64,000 bases of DNA from Lepus europaeus. Lineage: Eukaryota; Chordata; Mammalia; Lagomorpha; Leporidae. Location of the stretch: assembly GCF_033115175.1 (NCBI RefSeq), contig NC_084838.1, forward strand, positions 39,969,468 through 40,033,467, written 5' to 3'. Both the position numbers and the translations under genes were made by a program. Below, one piece after another: positions 24,252 to 33,868 of the stretch (its first letter is position 1; each line of letters opens with the position of its first letter). The notes under the pieces were generated by a model. That model was not told the DNA's origin and did no database searches. It saw only the letters and a program-made list of their open reading frames with translations.

Positions 24252-24900
24252 TAGTTTAAAAATATTTATAAGGAATATTGAACACTGGTGGACTAGCAGT
24301 CTCTAAGCTTTCTTCTCCCAACAGACACATATGAAAAACCAGAGACTAGCAAATATAATGACTAAAAAGGAGTTCTGGAAAGCAAAGTTCTAGAGCAAAC
24401 ATGCAAATGTTCCCAAAGAATTAAATAATTTAAAGCAGTAGGAAATTTCCTGACATCTTCACTCCCTCTTGTACTACCTCTTTCCCTGTGTGGCAGTCTT
24501 AGCCTGGAGGAATCAACAGCTCTGCTCCCAATTCTCTCCCTCAAAATGAAGGGATCAGAACAGACCTTATTTGCAACATTCTGATCTATCTAGGGGCTGC
24601 CTTAGGGATTGGTCTCTGAGTCATCTAGCTTAGATCTCAGGTGGAGAGAACTGGAAGATCCACCATGAAGGCTTCAAGAGTTCTAGAGATCCTATGGGCA
24701 AGATATGATGGATAGATAGATTAAACAAGGCCATCAAAGGCTCCAAAGAGAAGCTATGTAAGACTTGTTGGGAGAATGAAATATTCAAAAGCAACCACCT
24801 TTACAAAGGACTGAAAAAGGCACATACAGGTCTAGTCAAATTACATGCTCAGAAAAGACCTGAGAAAATCTTCAGCATTTACTTTGAGCCAATCCCTAGA

Positions 24901-25235
24901 CTCAAAGAATGTTCACCTACTTATTGAAAAGCTGCCTTGTCATGGAGCCAGTATGCAAAGACTACAGAAGTAGTTGACTTTTCTTTCTTTCTCTCTCTCT
25001 CTCTCTCTTTCTTCCTTCCTTCCTTCCTTCCTTCCTTCCTTCCTTCCTTCCTTCCTTCCTTCCTTTTCTCTTTCTTCTCTCTCTCTTTCTCCCTCCCTCC
25101 ATCTTTCTTTCTTTCTTCCTTTCTTTCTTCCTTTCTTTCTTTCTTTCTTTCTTTCGCTCAAAGAGTGTTCACCTATTTATTGAAAAGCTGCCTTGTCATG
25201 GAGCCAGTATGCAAAGACTACAGAAGTAGTTGACC
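24901..25235 (+). repeat. 79-bp tandem duplication around a pyrimidine microsatellite
   Basis: The segment 24901-24979 (contains tgccttgtcatggagccag) recurs at 25157-25235 with only a few differences. Between and after them lie pyrimidine-rich simple repeats: (CT)n, (CCTT)n and (CTTT)n at about 24983-25156, and (CTTT)n/(CT)n at 25240-25310. The long Ser/Phe/Leu-rich open frames here are products of the simple repeat, not genes. Confidence 0.9.
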
Positions 25236-25253
25236 TACCTTTCTTTCTTTCTT

Positions 25254-25290
<37 letters not shown>

Positions 25291-25310
25291 TTCTTTTTCT
25301 TTTTCTTTGA

Positions 25311-25623
25311 CAGGCAGAGTTAGTGAGAGAGAGAGAGACAGAGAGAAAGGTCTTCCTTTTTCCGTTGGTTCACACCCCAAATGGTCGCTATGGCCGGCGC
25401 GCTGCGCCGATCTGAAGCCAGAAGCCAGGTGCTTCCTCCTGGTCTCCCATGCAGGTGCAGGGTCCAAGGACCTGGGTCATCCTCCACTGCCCTCCCAGGC
25501 CACAGCAGAGAGCTGGACTGGAAGAGGAGCAACCGGGACAGAATCTGGCACCCCAACCGGGACGAGAACTGGGGTGCCGGCGCTGCAGGCAGAGGATTAG
25601 CCTAGTGAGCCACAGCGCCATCC
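25311..25623 (-). mobile_element. CSINE (young type), minus strand
   Basis: It runs from ttgacaggcagagttag through the reverse C-repeat body to gtgagccacagcgccat. It abuts the simple repeat, which may derive from its tail. Confidence 0.9.
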
Positions 25624-25664
25624 AGACTTTTCAAATACACAATTTTTAACAGAATTCATAAAGA

Positions 25665-26000
25665 GGCCGGCGCCACAGCTTACTTGGCTAATCCTCCGCC
25701 TACGGCGCTGGCACCCCGGGTTCTAGTCCTGGTTGGAGTGCCGGATTCTGTCCTGGTTGCTCCTCTTCCAGTCCATCTAGCTCTCTGCTGTGGCCCAGGA
25801 AGGCAGTGGAGGAAGGCCCAAGTGCTTGGGCCCTGCACTTGCATGGGAGACCAGGAGGAGCACCTGGCTCCTGGCTTCGGATTGGCGCAGCGCGCTGGCC
25901 GTAGTGACCATTTGTGGGGTGAACCAATGGAAAAGGAAGACCTTTCTCTCTCTCTCTCTCACTCACTTTTTCTAACTCTGCCTGTCAAAAAAAAAAAAAT
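25665..26000 (+). mobile_element. CSINE (young type)
   Basis: This is a complete copy with target duplication aattcataaaga at 25653-25664 and 26001-26012. A short internal duplication (ccatctagctc) lies near 25775. Confidence 0.94.
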
Positions 26001-26130
26001 AATTCATAAAGAACATAAAAAGTAACAGGAAAGCATGGTCCATTTTAAGGAAGAAAATAAATTGTCAGGAACTGTCCTGAAAAAGCACATGAATTAGATT
26101 TAATGGTAATGACTTTAAAACAACTGTCTT

Positions 26131-26390
26131 GGGACTAACTCTGTGGCACAGCCAGTTAAACAGCTGCCTGCAGCATTAGCATCCTATATGGGCACCAGTT
26201 CAGGCCCCAGCTGCTCCACTTCCAATCCAGCTCCCTGCTAATGCACCTGCTTTAGGCCTGGTTGTTGCAGCCATTTGGGGAGAGAACCAATGGATGGAAG
26301 ATCTCTGTCTATCTCTCTGTATCTCTCCTTCTCTGTCTCTGTGACTCTGCCTTTCAAATAAATAAATAAATCTTTTTTTAAAAAAACTGC
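26131..26390 (+). mobile_element. CSINE, older type, internally deleted
   Basis: It has the head gggactaactctgtggcaca and tail caaataaataaataaatc. The middle of the body (the cttgggcccctgcaccc segment) is missing, giving 260 instead of about 330 bases. Confidence 0.82.
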
Positions 26391-26472
26391 CTTAAGAGAA
26401 CTATAGGAAAACATACGTAAAAACTGAAGGATTCCAGACCAGACCCAGATCAAAGCCTAGTTTGTGGTGGAA

Positions 26473-26565
26473 TGAGGTGAAAAGGTCATATCAAGATGGC
26501 TGCTGAGGTGAAAAGTTCATGCCAAGATGGCCACTGAGGTGAAAAGGTCATGCTAAGATGGCCGC
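26473..26565 (+). repeat. Three 31-bp U3 repeats with YY1-like motifs
   Basis: Units start at 26473, 26504 and 26535 with the shared start tgaggtgaaaag and the core aagatggc. The motif AAGATGGC matches the known YY1 site. Binding here is inferred only from sequence. Confidence 0.85.
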
Positions 26566-26573
26566 TGACAACA

Positions 26574-26720
26574 GAAACTGCCTGGTGACAGGCTGTGATT
26601 GGATGGCTTTGGAAACTGCCTGGTGACAGGCTGTGATTGGATGGATTTGAAACTGCCTGGCAACAGGCTGTGATTGGATGGCTTTGGAAACTGCCTGGCA
26701 ACAGGCTGTGATTGGTTGGG
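26574..26720 (+). repeat. Four 37-38-bp U3 repeats with inverted CCAAT boxes
   Basis: Units start at 26574, 26612, 26649 and 26687, and each contains gaaactgcctgg and aggctgtgattgg. The inverted CCAAT (ATTGG) recurs at fixed spacing, and further ATTGG copies lie near 26712 and 26743. This is the organisation expected of a retroviral enhancer using an NF-Y-type factor. Activity is inferred. Confidence 0.88.
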
Positions 26721-26936
26721 GCATAGACCGCTCCTTGACCAGATTGGCTGGTCTTGGCTATATAAGCTGTTGTACCAACTGTAATAAACGAGTCTGCGGG
26801 CTGCTCGCCTCAAGCCTGCTTTCACCCGACTCCTGGAGTCTGTGTGGTGACTCCGTGCCTCTTGCCCCCACCAGGCTGCTCCTCTCAGAAATGAACCCAC
26901 TGCAACATTGTTGAGAAATCAACAGCAACACTAGTT

Positions 26937-27911
26937 AGTCCACATATCACCAGGTTTCAGACCTAACTCACATCACATCAGCACCATTGGCCTCATGTAC
27001 CAGACCAGCACCCACAGATGTATGTGCCAGGCCTGCCTAGTATCAGGCCAGTCCCTGAGCCCCACCCTCCAGGCTGGCCCCTTCAGTTCACACTCCAACA
27101 GATTTATGTAGAGTTTTCCCTTGGTTTCACACTCTGTTCATGTTCAGATTAGTAGATCCCAGTGCTGAACTGGTGCCCATGGACCCAGGTTCCAGGACCA
27201 CCCCTGGGGATTCAGGTTCCAGGCCAGCATGCTAGGCCCTAGATTCAGTGGAGCACACCCAACCTCCATGCTTGCCCCTAACAGATCCAGGCTCTCTATA
27301 CTTGACCCTAGAAGAAGCCATGTCCAGGTTCCAGGCTCACCCCAGTAGACCCCAGGTCCAGACTGGCTTCTGAGGCTCCCAGATCACCCTTACAGACACA
27401 GGCACAGACTAGCCTCTATACACTCAGAACACAGGTCTGTTCCTAGGGATTCAGACTCTAGGCCCTCCCCAGAACCAACCCAGTCCCTATATACTTAGGT
27501 TACAAGTCCTTTGCAGACTCTACCCAAGTACCAGATCAGCCCTTATAAACCTAGGCTTCAGGCTAGCCCCAGAAAGTACAGGCTCCAGGCCCATCCTTGT
27601 AGACCCAAATAACAAGTTCACTCCAGTTGATTCAGGCTCCAGGCCCAACCTTGTGGATCTAGGAGCCAAACCAGTTTTCCCAAGGACCCCATAATCAAGC
27701 CTGCCTACGGACCATGCTAGAAGACCTATGTAGAATCTCTGCATAAGATGACTTATGAAGGGATTTCTCAAACAAAACTGGTCTAAAAAGACTGGAATAA
27801 ATTCCTTCTTCTTCAGATATGCAGACACTAATGCATGGACACAAGAATCAGAATGATCTGAAAAATGACAACATTAAAGGAATAAAATAATAATTGGCAG
27901 TGAAGAAATAC
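26937..27911 (+). mobile_element. L1M 5' UTR-like, decayed repetitive tract
   Basis: Loosely repeated phrases (caggttccagg, caggctccaggcccatcc, agacccaggt) run to 27690. They are followed by agatatgcagacactaatgc and aggaataaaataa, typical of the end of old L1 5' regions. No open frame is conserved. It continues the plus-strand L1M on either side. Confidence 0.6.
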
Positions 27912-27918
27912 AGATTTA

Positions 27919-28167
27919 CTGGCCAGTGCCATGGCTCACTTGGCTAATCCTCTGCCTGCAGCACTGGCTCCCTGGGTTCTAGTCCTGGTTGGGGTGCCGG
28001 GTACTAGTCCCGGTTGCTCCTCTTCCAGTCCAGCTCTCTGCTGTGGTCCGCGAGGGCGGTGGAGGATGGCCCAAGTACTTGGGCCCCTGCACCTGCATGG
28101 GAGACTGGGAGGAAGTACCCGGCTCCTGGCTTCGGATCGGTGCAGCGCCGGTTGTAGTGGCCATTAG
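27919..28167 (+). mobile_element. CSINE, 3'-truncated
   Basis: The head ggccagtgccatggctcactt and body run to tagtggccattaggga. The CT stretch and poly(A) tail are absent, which is unusual because retroposition normally truncates the 5' end. It is therefore likely cut by a later deletion. Confidence 0.85.
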
Positions 28168-28198
28168 GGAGATTTATGTAGAGTTTTTCCTTGGTTTC

Positions 28199-28835
28199 TG
28201 TGGGGAAATGGTTCCAGGAAACCTCTTCCTCCACCAAACTAACATAAGCCAAAGTACATGAATACTTACTTAAAATGGTATAGTATCTGCATATAACCTG
28301 TATACATTCTGTTAACTTTAAGTCATCTCTAGATTACTTGCAATAGCTAATACTATGTAAATCTATGAAAATATTTGTTATAATGTATTGTTTAAGGAGT
28401 AACAAAAAAAGAAGGCTGTCCTGTTCAGTACATATTTTTTTCTGAAAAATTTTTAAAAGATTTTATTTATTTATTTGAAAGTCAGAATTACACAGAGACA
28501 GGGAGAGAAAGGTCTTCCATCCACTGGCTCTCTCCTCAAATGGTTGCAGCAGCTGCAGTGGAGCTGATCCAAAGCCAGGAGCCAGGAGCTTCTTCCGGGT
28601 CTCCCACGTGGATGCAGGGGCCCAAGCACTTGAGCCATCTTCTACTGCTTTCCCAGGCCATAGCAGAGAGCTGTTTTGGAAGAGAAGCAGCCAGGACGTG
28701 AACCAGCGACCATATGGGATTTCGGTGATGCATTGGAGGCTTAGCCTATTATGCCACAGCACTGGCCCTTTCTGAATATTTTTGATCCACATTTGGCTGA
28801 ATCTACAGATGAAGAATCCATGAATAAAAACTTCA
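28199..28835 (+). mobile_element. MER2-like DNA transposon, split by a SINE
   Basis: Text recalling MER2 (Tc1/mariner, Tigger group, non-autonomous) includes ggttccaggaaacc, aaaatggtatagtatctgc, atataacctgtatac and catctctagattacttgcaa. After the nested SINE (28455-28772) comes tattttgatccacattt-like text with ggctgaatctacagatg, which resembles its terminal region. Boundaries are approximate. Confidence 0.65.
28455..28772 (-). mobile_element. CSINE, older type, minus strand
   Basis: The reverse-oriented complete C-repeat begins aaaagattttatttatttatttgaaag and ends tgccacagcactggccc. The flanks tctgaaaaattttt and ctgaatatttttg form an imperfect target duplication. It interrupts the MER2-like element. 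Confidence 0.9.
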
Positions 28836-28962
28836 AGGAAATATAGAGATACAATTCAACAGATCAAGAAGACAATAAATAATCAAAACTAGAAATTTAA
28901 GAGATTAAAATTATTTTAAAAATCAAACAAATCTGGAGTTTAAAACTGCAATGAACAGGGGT

Positions 28963-29278
28963 TGGTGCTGTGGCATAGTAGGCTAAGCCTCTGCCAGCAG
29001 CTCTAGCATCCCATATAGGTACCAGTTCCTGTCCTGGCAGCTCCTCTTCTGATCCAGCTCCCTCCTTATGTCCTGGGAAAGCAGTGGAAGATGGCCCAAG
29101 TGTAGGGGCTCTTGTACCCGTGTGGTAGACCTGGAAGAAGCTTCTGGCTCCTGGCTTCTTATCGGCCCCACTCCGGATGTTGTGGTCATTTGGGGAGTGA
29201 ACCAGTGGATGGAAGACCTTTCTGTCTCAACCTCTCTCTGTAACTCTACCCCTCAAACAAATAAAAATCTTTTTAAAA
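28963..29278 (+). mobile_element. CSINE, older type
   Basis: It has the head gttggtgctgtggcatagta and tail caaataaaaatctttttaaa. The flanking repeat aatgaaca occurs at about 28951 and 29279. Confidence 0.9.
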
Positions 29279-30147
29279 AATGAACAAAATGAACAAATGT
29301 CATAGAGAGCATCACCAGTAGAACTGATCAAGCAGAAGAAAGAATTTATGAGCTCAGAGACAGGTTACTTAAAAATATGTCATCAGAGGGGAAAAAAGAA
29401 TGACAGGGATGGAGACAGCTTATGGGATTTACAGGACAGCATCAAAAGAACAAAAATGAAAGTTACGGTAGTTAAAAAAAAAAGACAGAGAGATAATGAG
29501 GTGGAAAATGTATTTAAAGAAACAATAAGAGAAAATTTTCCAAATCTAGGGAAAGGTATAAATGTCCATGTGTAGGGAAGTCAAAGTTCTCCAATTAGAT
29601 TCAATCCAAATAAGACTATATCCGGAAACATTAAAATAAAACCACCACACATCAAAGACAAAGAGAAAATCCTGAAAGCGGCAAGAGAAAAGAAGCATAT
29701 TACATACTAGGGAGTTTCAGTAACATTAGCAGCAGAATTCTCAGCAGAAACGTTATAGGATAAGAGAAAGTGGGATGATATATTCAGAGTACTGAGGAAA
29801 AAAATAAACCTGAAAATCAAGAATATTTTATTCAACAATCTGTGCTTCAGAAATGAAGGAAAGATAAAGATTTTTTCCTGAACAGAAGCTGAGGCAGTTC
29901 ATCGCTACTAGACCTGTCTTAGAGAGATCCTAAAGGGAGTTCTTCAAGTGGAAAGAAATGATGCTAATTAGTAACATGAGAACATATGAAAACATAAAAC
30001 TCCTTGGTAAAAGCAAGATCAGTGAAATTTAGAACACTCTAATATACTGTAATGGTAATATGTAAGTCACATATCTTTAGTATAAAGGTTATAAGACAAA
30101 AAAATAAAGGTTATAAGACAAAATGATTAGAAATAACAATTATTTGG

Positions 30148-30475
30148 GGGGCTACTGCTGTGGTGTAGTGGGTAAAGACACAGCCTGTAGTGCCAGCATC
30201 TCAAATGGGTGCCAGTTTGAGTCCCGCTGCTCCACTTCTGATCCAGCTCTCTGCTATCGCCTGGGAAAGCAGTAGAAGATGGCTCAAGTCCATGGACCCC
30301 TCCTGCACCCATGTGGGAGACCCGTAAGAAGCTCCTGGCTCCTGGCTTCGGATCAGTGCAGCTCCGGCCGTTGTGGCCATCTGGGGAGTGAACCAGCGGA
30401 TGGAAGACCTCTCTCTGTCTCTATCTCTCTCTGTAACTCTTTTAAATAAATAAAATAAATCTTTAAAAAAAATAC
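30148..30475 (+). mobile_element. CSINE, older type
   Basis: The head ggggctactgctgtggtgtag, standard body, CT stretch and AAATAAATAAAATAAATC tail are present. It is nested in L1M ORF1-ORF2 remnant sequence. Confidence 0.9.
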
Positions 30476-31069
30476 ACTGTGAGAGGTGGAGTAAAAGTTT
30501 TTTTCTGCGAAGTTATCAGAAAAATAGCCTGTTATAACTATAACATGTTTGACGTAAGCCTTATGGTAACCACGAAACAAAAAAGGAATCAAAGCATACC
30601 ACTAAAAAAAAAATTATCTAATCACAGTGAAAGACAAGAAGATCAAAATATTTACTCCACCTGCACTGTCATATAAGTACCGTGCACTAACTGATTGCGC
30701 CACTGGAGCTACAAGATCAAAATATTTACAAAACAACCAGAAAACAATTAACAAAACGGCAGTAATGAGTTCTTACTTAAAATAATTACCTTGAATGCAA
30801 ATGGAGTAAGTTCTCAAATGAAAAGATGGAGAATGAAAGAATGTATTAAAAACAAAAAAACAAGACCCAACTATATGTTACCTATCATAGTTCCACTTCA
30901 CCTCTCAGAACACATGTAGATTGAAAATGAAAGGATGGAAAAAGATATTTCATGCAAATGGAAACCAAAAGAGAGCAAGGGTAGCTATACTCCTATATAA
31001 AATAGATTTTAAGTCAAAAACTGAAAAAATGAGACAAAGGTCATTATACAGTGATAATTAAGTCAGGGA

Positions 31070-31395
31070 AAGGCATTTGGCCTGGCGGTTGAGACATCAG
31101 TTGAAACACCTGTGTCCCTTATCAACAGCCCTTGCCTGAAGTGTCAGCAATATTTGGCTCCAATCCCTGACTTCCGTTTCCTGCCAATTTAGATGTCAGA
31201 GCCAGCAGAGACAGCTCAACTGATTGAGTTTCTGCCACCTACACCTACATGGGCGATCTGGATTGAATTCCTAGGTCCTAACTTTAGCCCCTAGCCAGGT
31301 TAGGTCATTGTGAACACATAGGGTTAGTAAACCAGCAGATGGGAGCACTCATTAACTCTATCAAATAAATAAATACAAATTTAAAAATAGGTCAA
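31070..31395 (+). mobile_element. CSINE, old and diverged
   Basis: It is recognisable by aaaggcatttggcctggcgg at the head, tttcctgccaatttagatg in the body and the tail tcaaataaataaatac. Divergence is much greater than for neighbouring copies. Confidence 0.7.
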
Positions 31396-31764
31396 ATCAT
31401 CAAGAGATATAAAAATTGTAAACACACAGTTGACTCTTGAGCAAACTGGGGGTTGGGGTACCAAACCCCTTGTGATAAAATATCTGTATATAACCTATTA
31501 ACAGGTACGTGTAGTTTAACTGTATTTTAAAAAAAAAATCATTTTGTAAACTTTTGTTACAATTAAAAAATTAAGACTTAAAATCCAGGTATGAAATTAT
31601 TTTGAAGTCTTTAAAGGTATACTACTGAGAAAAATTGGGATTTCTAAAAAAGCACACTTGTCATTACCCAAAGGAGATATATTTATGTAAAAACACTGAA
31701 AATCCCATGCTGCATGTATAATGCAGATAGTTTTAGTTATCTGGTCAATTGGTAAAAAGCATGA

Positions 31765-32103
31765 GGCTGGATTGTAGCATAGTGGGTTATCACAGAGGGT
31801 TATCCACTTGTGATGCCGATATCCCATATGGGCACTGGTTCAAGACTTAACTGCTCCACTTCTGATCCAGCTCCCTGCTAATGTGCCTGGGAAAGCAGAG
31901 GATGACCCAAGTGCTTGGGCCCCTGCACTCACCTGGGAGATCTGAAAGAGGCTCTGGGTTTTTAGCTTCATATTGGCCCAGCTGTGGTTGTTGCAGCCAT
32001 TTGGGGAGTGAACCAGCAGATAGACAATCTCTCTCTGTCTGTCTCTCCTCCTCTCTCTCTAACAGTGCCTTTCAAATAAATAAAAAATAAATCTTTTTAA
32101 AAA
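31765..32103 (+). mobile_element. CSINE, older type
   Basis: The head aggctggattgtagcatagtg, full body and tail caaataaataaaaaataaatc are present. It is inserted in the Tigger2-like element. Confidence 0.88.
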
Positions 32104-32116
32104 AACACAGCATCTT

Positions 32117-32437
32117 GGCCGGCGCCGTGGCTTAACAGGCTAATCCTCCACCTTGCAGCGCCAGCACACCGGATTCTAGTCCCGGTCGGGGCGCCGGATT
32201 CTATCCCGGTTGCCCCTCTTCCAGGCCAGCTCTCTGCTATGGCCCGGGAAGGCAGTGGAGGATGGCCCAAGGTCTTGGGTCCTGCACCCGCATGGGAGAC
32301 CAGGAGAAGCACCTGGCTCCTGGCTTCGGATCAGCGAGATACGCCGGCCGCAGCGGCCATTGGAGGGTGAACCAATGGCAAAAAGGAAGACCTTTCTCTC
32401 TGCCTCTCTCTCTCACTATCCACTCTGTCTGTCAAAA
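32117..32437 (+). mobile_element. CSINE (young type)
   Basis: The GGCCGGCGCCGTGGCTTAAC head, complete body and pure A tail are present. The flanks acagcatctt (32107-32116) and actgcatctt (after the tail) form the target duplication. It sits just behind the older SINE in the same transposon. Confidence 0.92.
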
Positions 32438-32752
32438 AAAAAAAAAAATACTGCATCTTTATCTTTTTCCACACTTCTATCAACTGACTGGCACCATGTA
32501 TGGTCTGTAAACATTTGTATGTGTGTTTTGATAAATTTGTGTATATTTTATGATATCAGATAAAACAGACTATTATCTACATATATTTTGTGTATTTATG
32601 ACATAATATTACTTAACTTTCTCTTAATTTTTTTTCAGTATTTCTAGGCTATGCAGTTTGTCTGTAAGCATTTTTAAATTGTTGCAAATATCCAAAAAAA
32701 ATCTGCATGTAAGTGGGCCATGTAGTTCAAACTCATGTTCAAGAATAAACTG

Positions 32753-32992
32753 TGCACATACCCAACATCAGAGCACCAAAATATATAAAGCTAATATTAA
32801 TATATCTGAAGGGAAAGATAATACTGTAAAACAACATGTCACTTTCAGCAACGGGTAAGTCATCCAAGCAGAAAATCAGTAAGCAAACATCAGGTTTAAA
32901 ATGAACTCTAGAACAAAAGGACCTAATGAACATATCTAGAACATTCTATCCAATAGTAGCATTATACATATTCTTCCTATGAACACATTGAA
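32753..32992 (+). mobile_element. L1M ORF2 fragment
   Basis: The phrases caacatcagagcaccaaaa, atatataaagctaatatta, agcagaaaatcagtaagc and ggacctaatgaacatatctag follow L1 ORF2 endonuclease-region order. They directly continue the element interrupted at 31426. The frame is broken. Confidence 0.75.
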
Positions 32993-33325
32993 GGGTCAGC
33001 ACTGTGGTGCAGAGGGTTAAAGCTCCAGCCTGCAGCGCTGGCATCCCATATGGGTACCGGTTCAAGTCCCGGCTGCTTGTCTTCCAATCCAGTCCTCTAC
33101 TATGGCCTGGGAAAAGAGTAGAAGATGGCCCAAGTGCTTGGGCCCCTGAACCCATGTGGGAGACCCAGAAGAAGCTCCTCACTCCTGGCTTTGGATCAGC
33201 AGAGCTCCAGCCATCGTGGCCAACTGGGGATTGAACCTGTGGATGGAAGACCTCTTTCTCTCTGCCTTTCCTTCTCTCTGTGTAACTCTTTCAAATAAAT
33301 AAATAAATCTTTTAAAAAAAAGCAC
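32993..33325 (+). mobile_element. CSINE, older type
   Basis: It has the head gggtcagcactgtggtgcag and tail caaataaataaataaatctt. The sequences gaacacattga and aagcacattga on either side are a likely target duplication. Confidence 0.9.
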
Positions 33326-33332
33326 ATTGAGG

Positions 33333-33544
33333 GGGCCAGCATAGTGGCACAATGAGTAAAACTGCTGCTTGCAGTGCCAGCACCCCATATGGGTGCCAGT
33401 TCGAGTCCCGGCTGCTCCACTTCTAATCCAGCTCTCTGCTATGGCCTGGAAAAGCAATAGAAGATGGCCCAAGTCCTTGGGCCCCTGCACCTACGTGGGG
33501 AACCTGGAAGAAGCTCTGGCTCCTGGCTTTGGATTGGCACAGCT
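33333..33544 (+). mobile_element. CSINE, older type, 3'-truncated
   Basis: A normal head (ggggccagcatagtggcacaa) and body run to attggcacagctccgg, where a younger-type SINE head begins with no tail or target duplication between. See the separate finding on this junction. Confidence 0.88.
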
Positions 33545-33868
33545 CCGGCGCCGTGGCTCACTTGGTTAATCTTCTGCCTGCAGCACCAGCATCCCATATG
33601 GACGTCAGGTTCTAGTCCCGGTTGCTCCTCCTCCAGTCCAACTCTCTGCTGTGGCCCGAGAGGGCAGTGGAGGATGGCCCAAGTGCTTGGGCCCCTGCAC
33701 TTGCATAGGAGACCAGGAAGAAGCACCTGGCTCCTGGCTTTGGATCGGCACAGCGCTGGCCATAGTGGCTATTTGGGGAGTGAACCAACGGAAGGAAGAC
33801 CTTTCTGTCTCTCTCTCACACTGTCTAAAAACTCTCCCTGTCAAGTAAAAAAAAAAAAAAATAGAAAA
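33545..33868 (+). mobile_element. CSINE (young type), fused behind an older copy
   Basis: From cgccgtggctcacttggtta it is a normal young-type C-repeat with a CTCCCTGTCAAGT plus A tail. The first few head bases are shared with, or replaced by, the older element. Confidence 0.88.

Larger units (their letters stand above)
22591..24900 (+). mobile_element. Probable L1M 5' region, decayed
   Basis: This AT-rich, purine-biased sequence has phrases resembling old L1 5' UTR or early ORF1 (gaaatcctggaatcac, gtctctgagtcat, ccaccatgaaggc). There is no intact frame. It precedes clearer L1M 5' and ORF1 sequence at 26.9-30.1 kb in the same orientation, which is why I assign it tentatively. SINE copies are nested at 23157-23508 and 24107-24251. 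Confidence 0.4.
26463..26930 (+). mobile_element. Solo retroviral LTR with 6-bp target duplication
   Basis: The 468-bp element begins TGTGGTGG, ends CAGCAACA, and is flanked by perfect CTAGTT copies (26457-26462 and 26931-26936). Its U3 holds three 31-bp repeats from 26473 to 26565, each with an AAGATGGC-type YY1-like motif. Four 37-38-bp repeats from 26574 to about 26720 follow, each with an inverted CCAAT (GATTGG). A TATA box ctatataag is near 26758 and AATAAA near 26783. No gag, pol or env sequence adjoins it, so the internal part was lost by LTR-LTR recombination. A 6-bp duplication suits class II (ERV2/beta-like) elements, but the family is not identified. Confidence 0.9.
28836..31426 (+). 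mobile_element. L1M, ORF1 and early ORF2 remnants
   Basis: The order matches an old L1. ORF1-like text comes first: gatcaagcagaagaaagaat, then agagaaaatcctgaaagcgg, agaagcatattacatac, cagcagaaacgttatagg, gggatgatatattcag and cagaaatgaaggaaag. This is followed by early ORF2-like text: atggaaaaagatatttcatg, aaatggaaaccaaaagagag and agggtagctatactcc. Frameshifts and stops are everywhere. SINEs are nested at 28963, 30148 and 31075. The element resumes after the Tigger2-like insertion at 32753. Confidence 0.75.
31427..32752. mobile_element. Tigger2-like DNA transposon with two nested SINEs
   Basis: The left end CAGTTGACTCTTGAGCAA and right end ...ttcaagaataaactg form inverted termini: the right end reverse-complemented starts CAGTTTATTCTTGAACATG. 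Both resemble the Tigger2 (pogo, TcMar) terminus CAGTTGACCCTTGAACAA. Inner sequence near 32640-32720 (ctaggctatgcagtttgtctg, tctgcatgtaagtgggcc) fits the same family. No transposase frame remains. The element lies inside L1M sequence that continues on both sides, so it transposed into the L1 fossil. Confidence 0.78.

Noticed and set aside
24937..25233. Ser/Phe/Leu-rich frames resembling low-complexity proteins
   Set aside because: They are translations of the CT/CTTT simple repeat.
26473..26720. Regularly spaced repeats that could suggest a CRISPR array
   Set aside because: The repeats are contiguous without unique spacers, lie inside a retroviral LTR, and the genome is eukaryotic.
26463..26930. 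Possible provirus around the LTR
   Set aside because: No second LTR or gag, pol or env remnants flank it, and target duplications directly border the single LTR.
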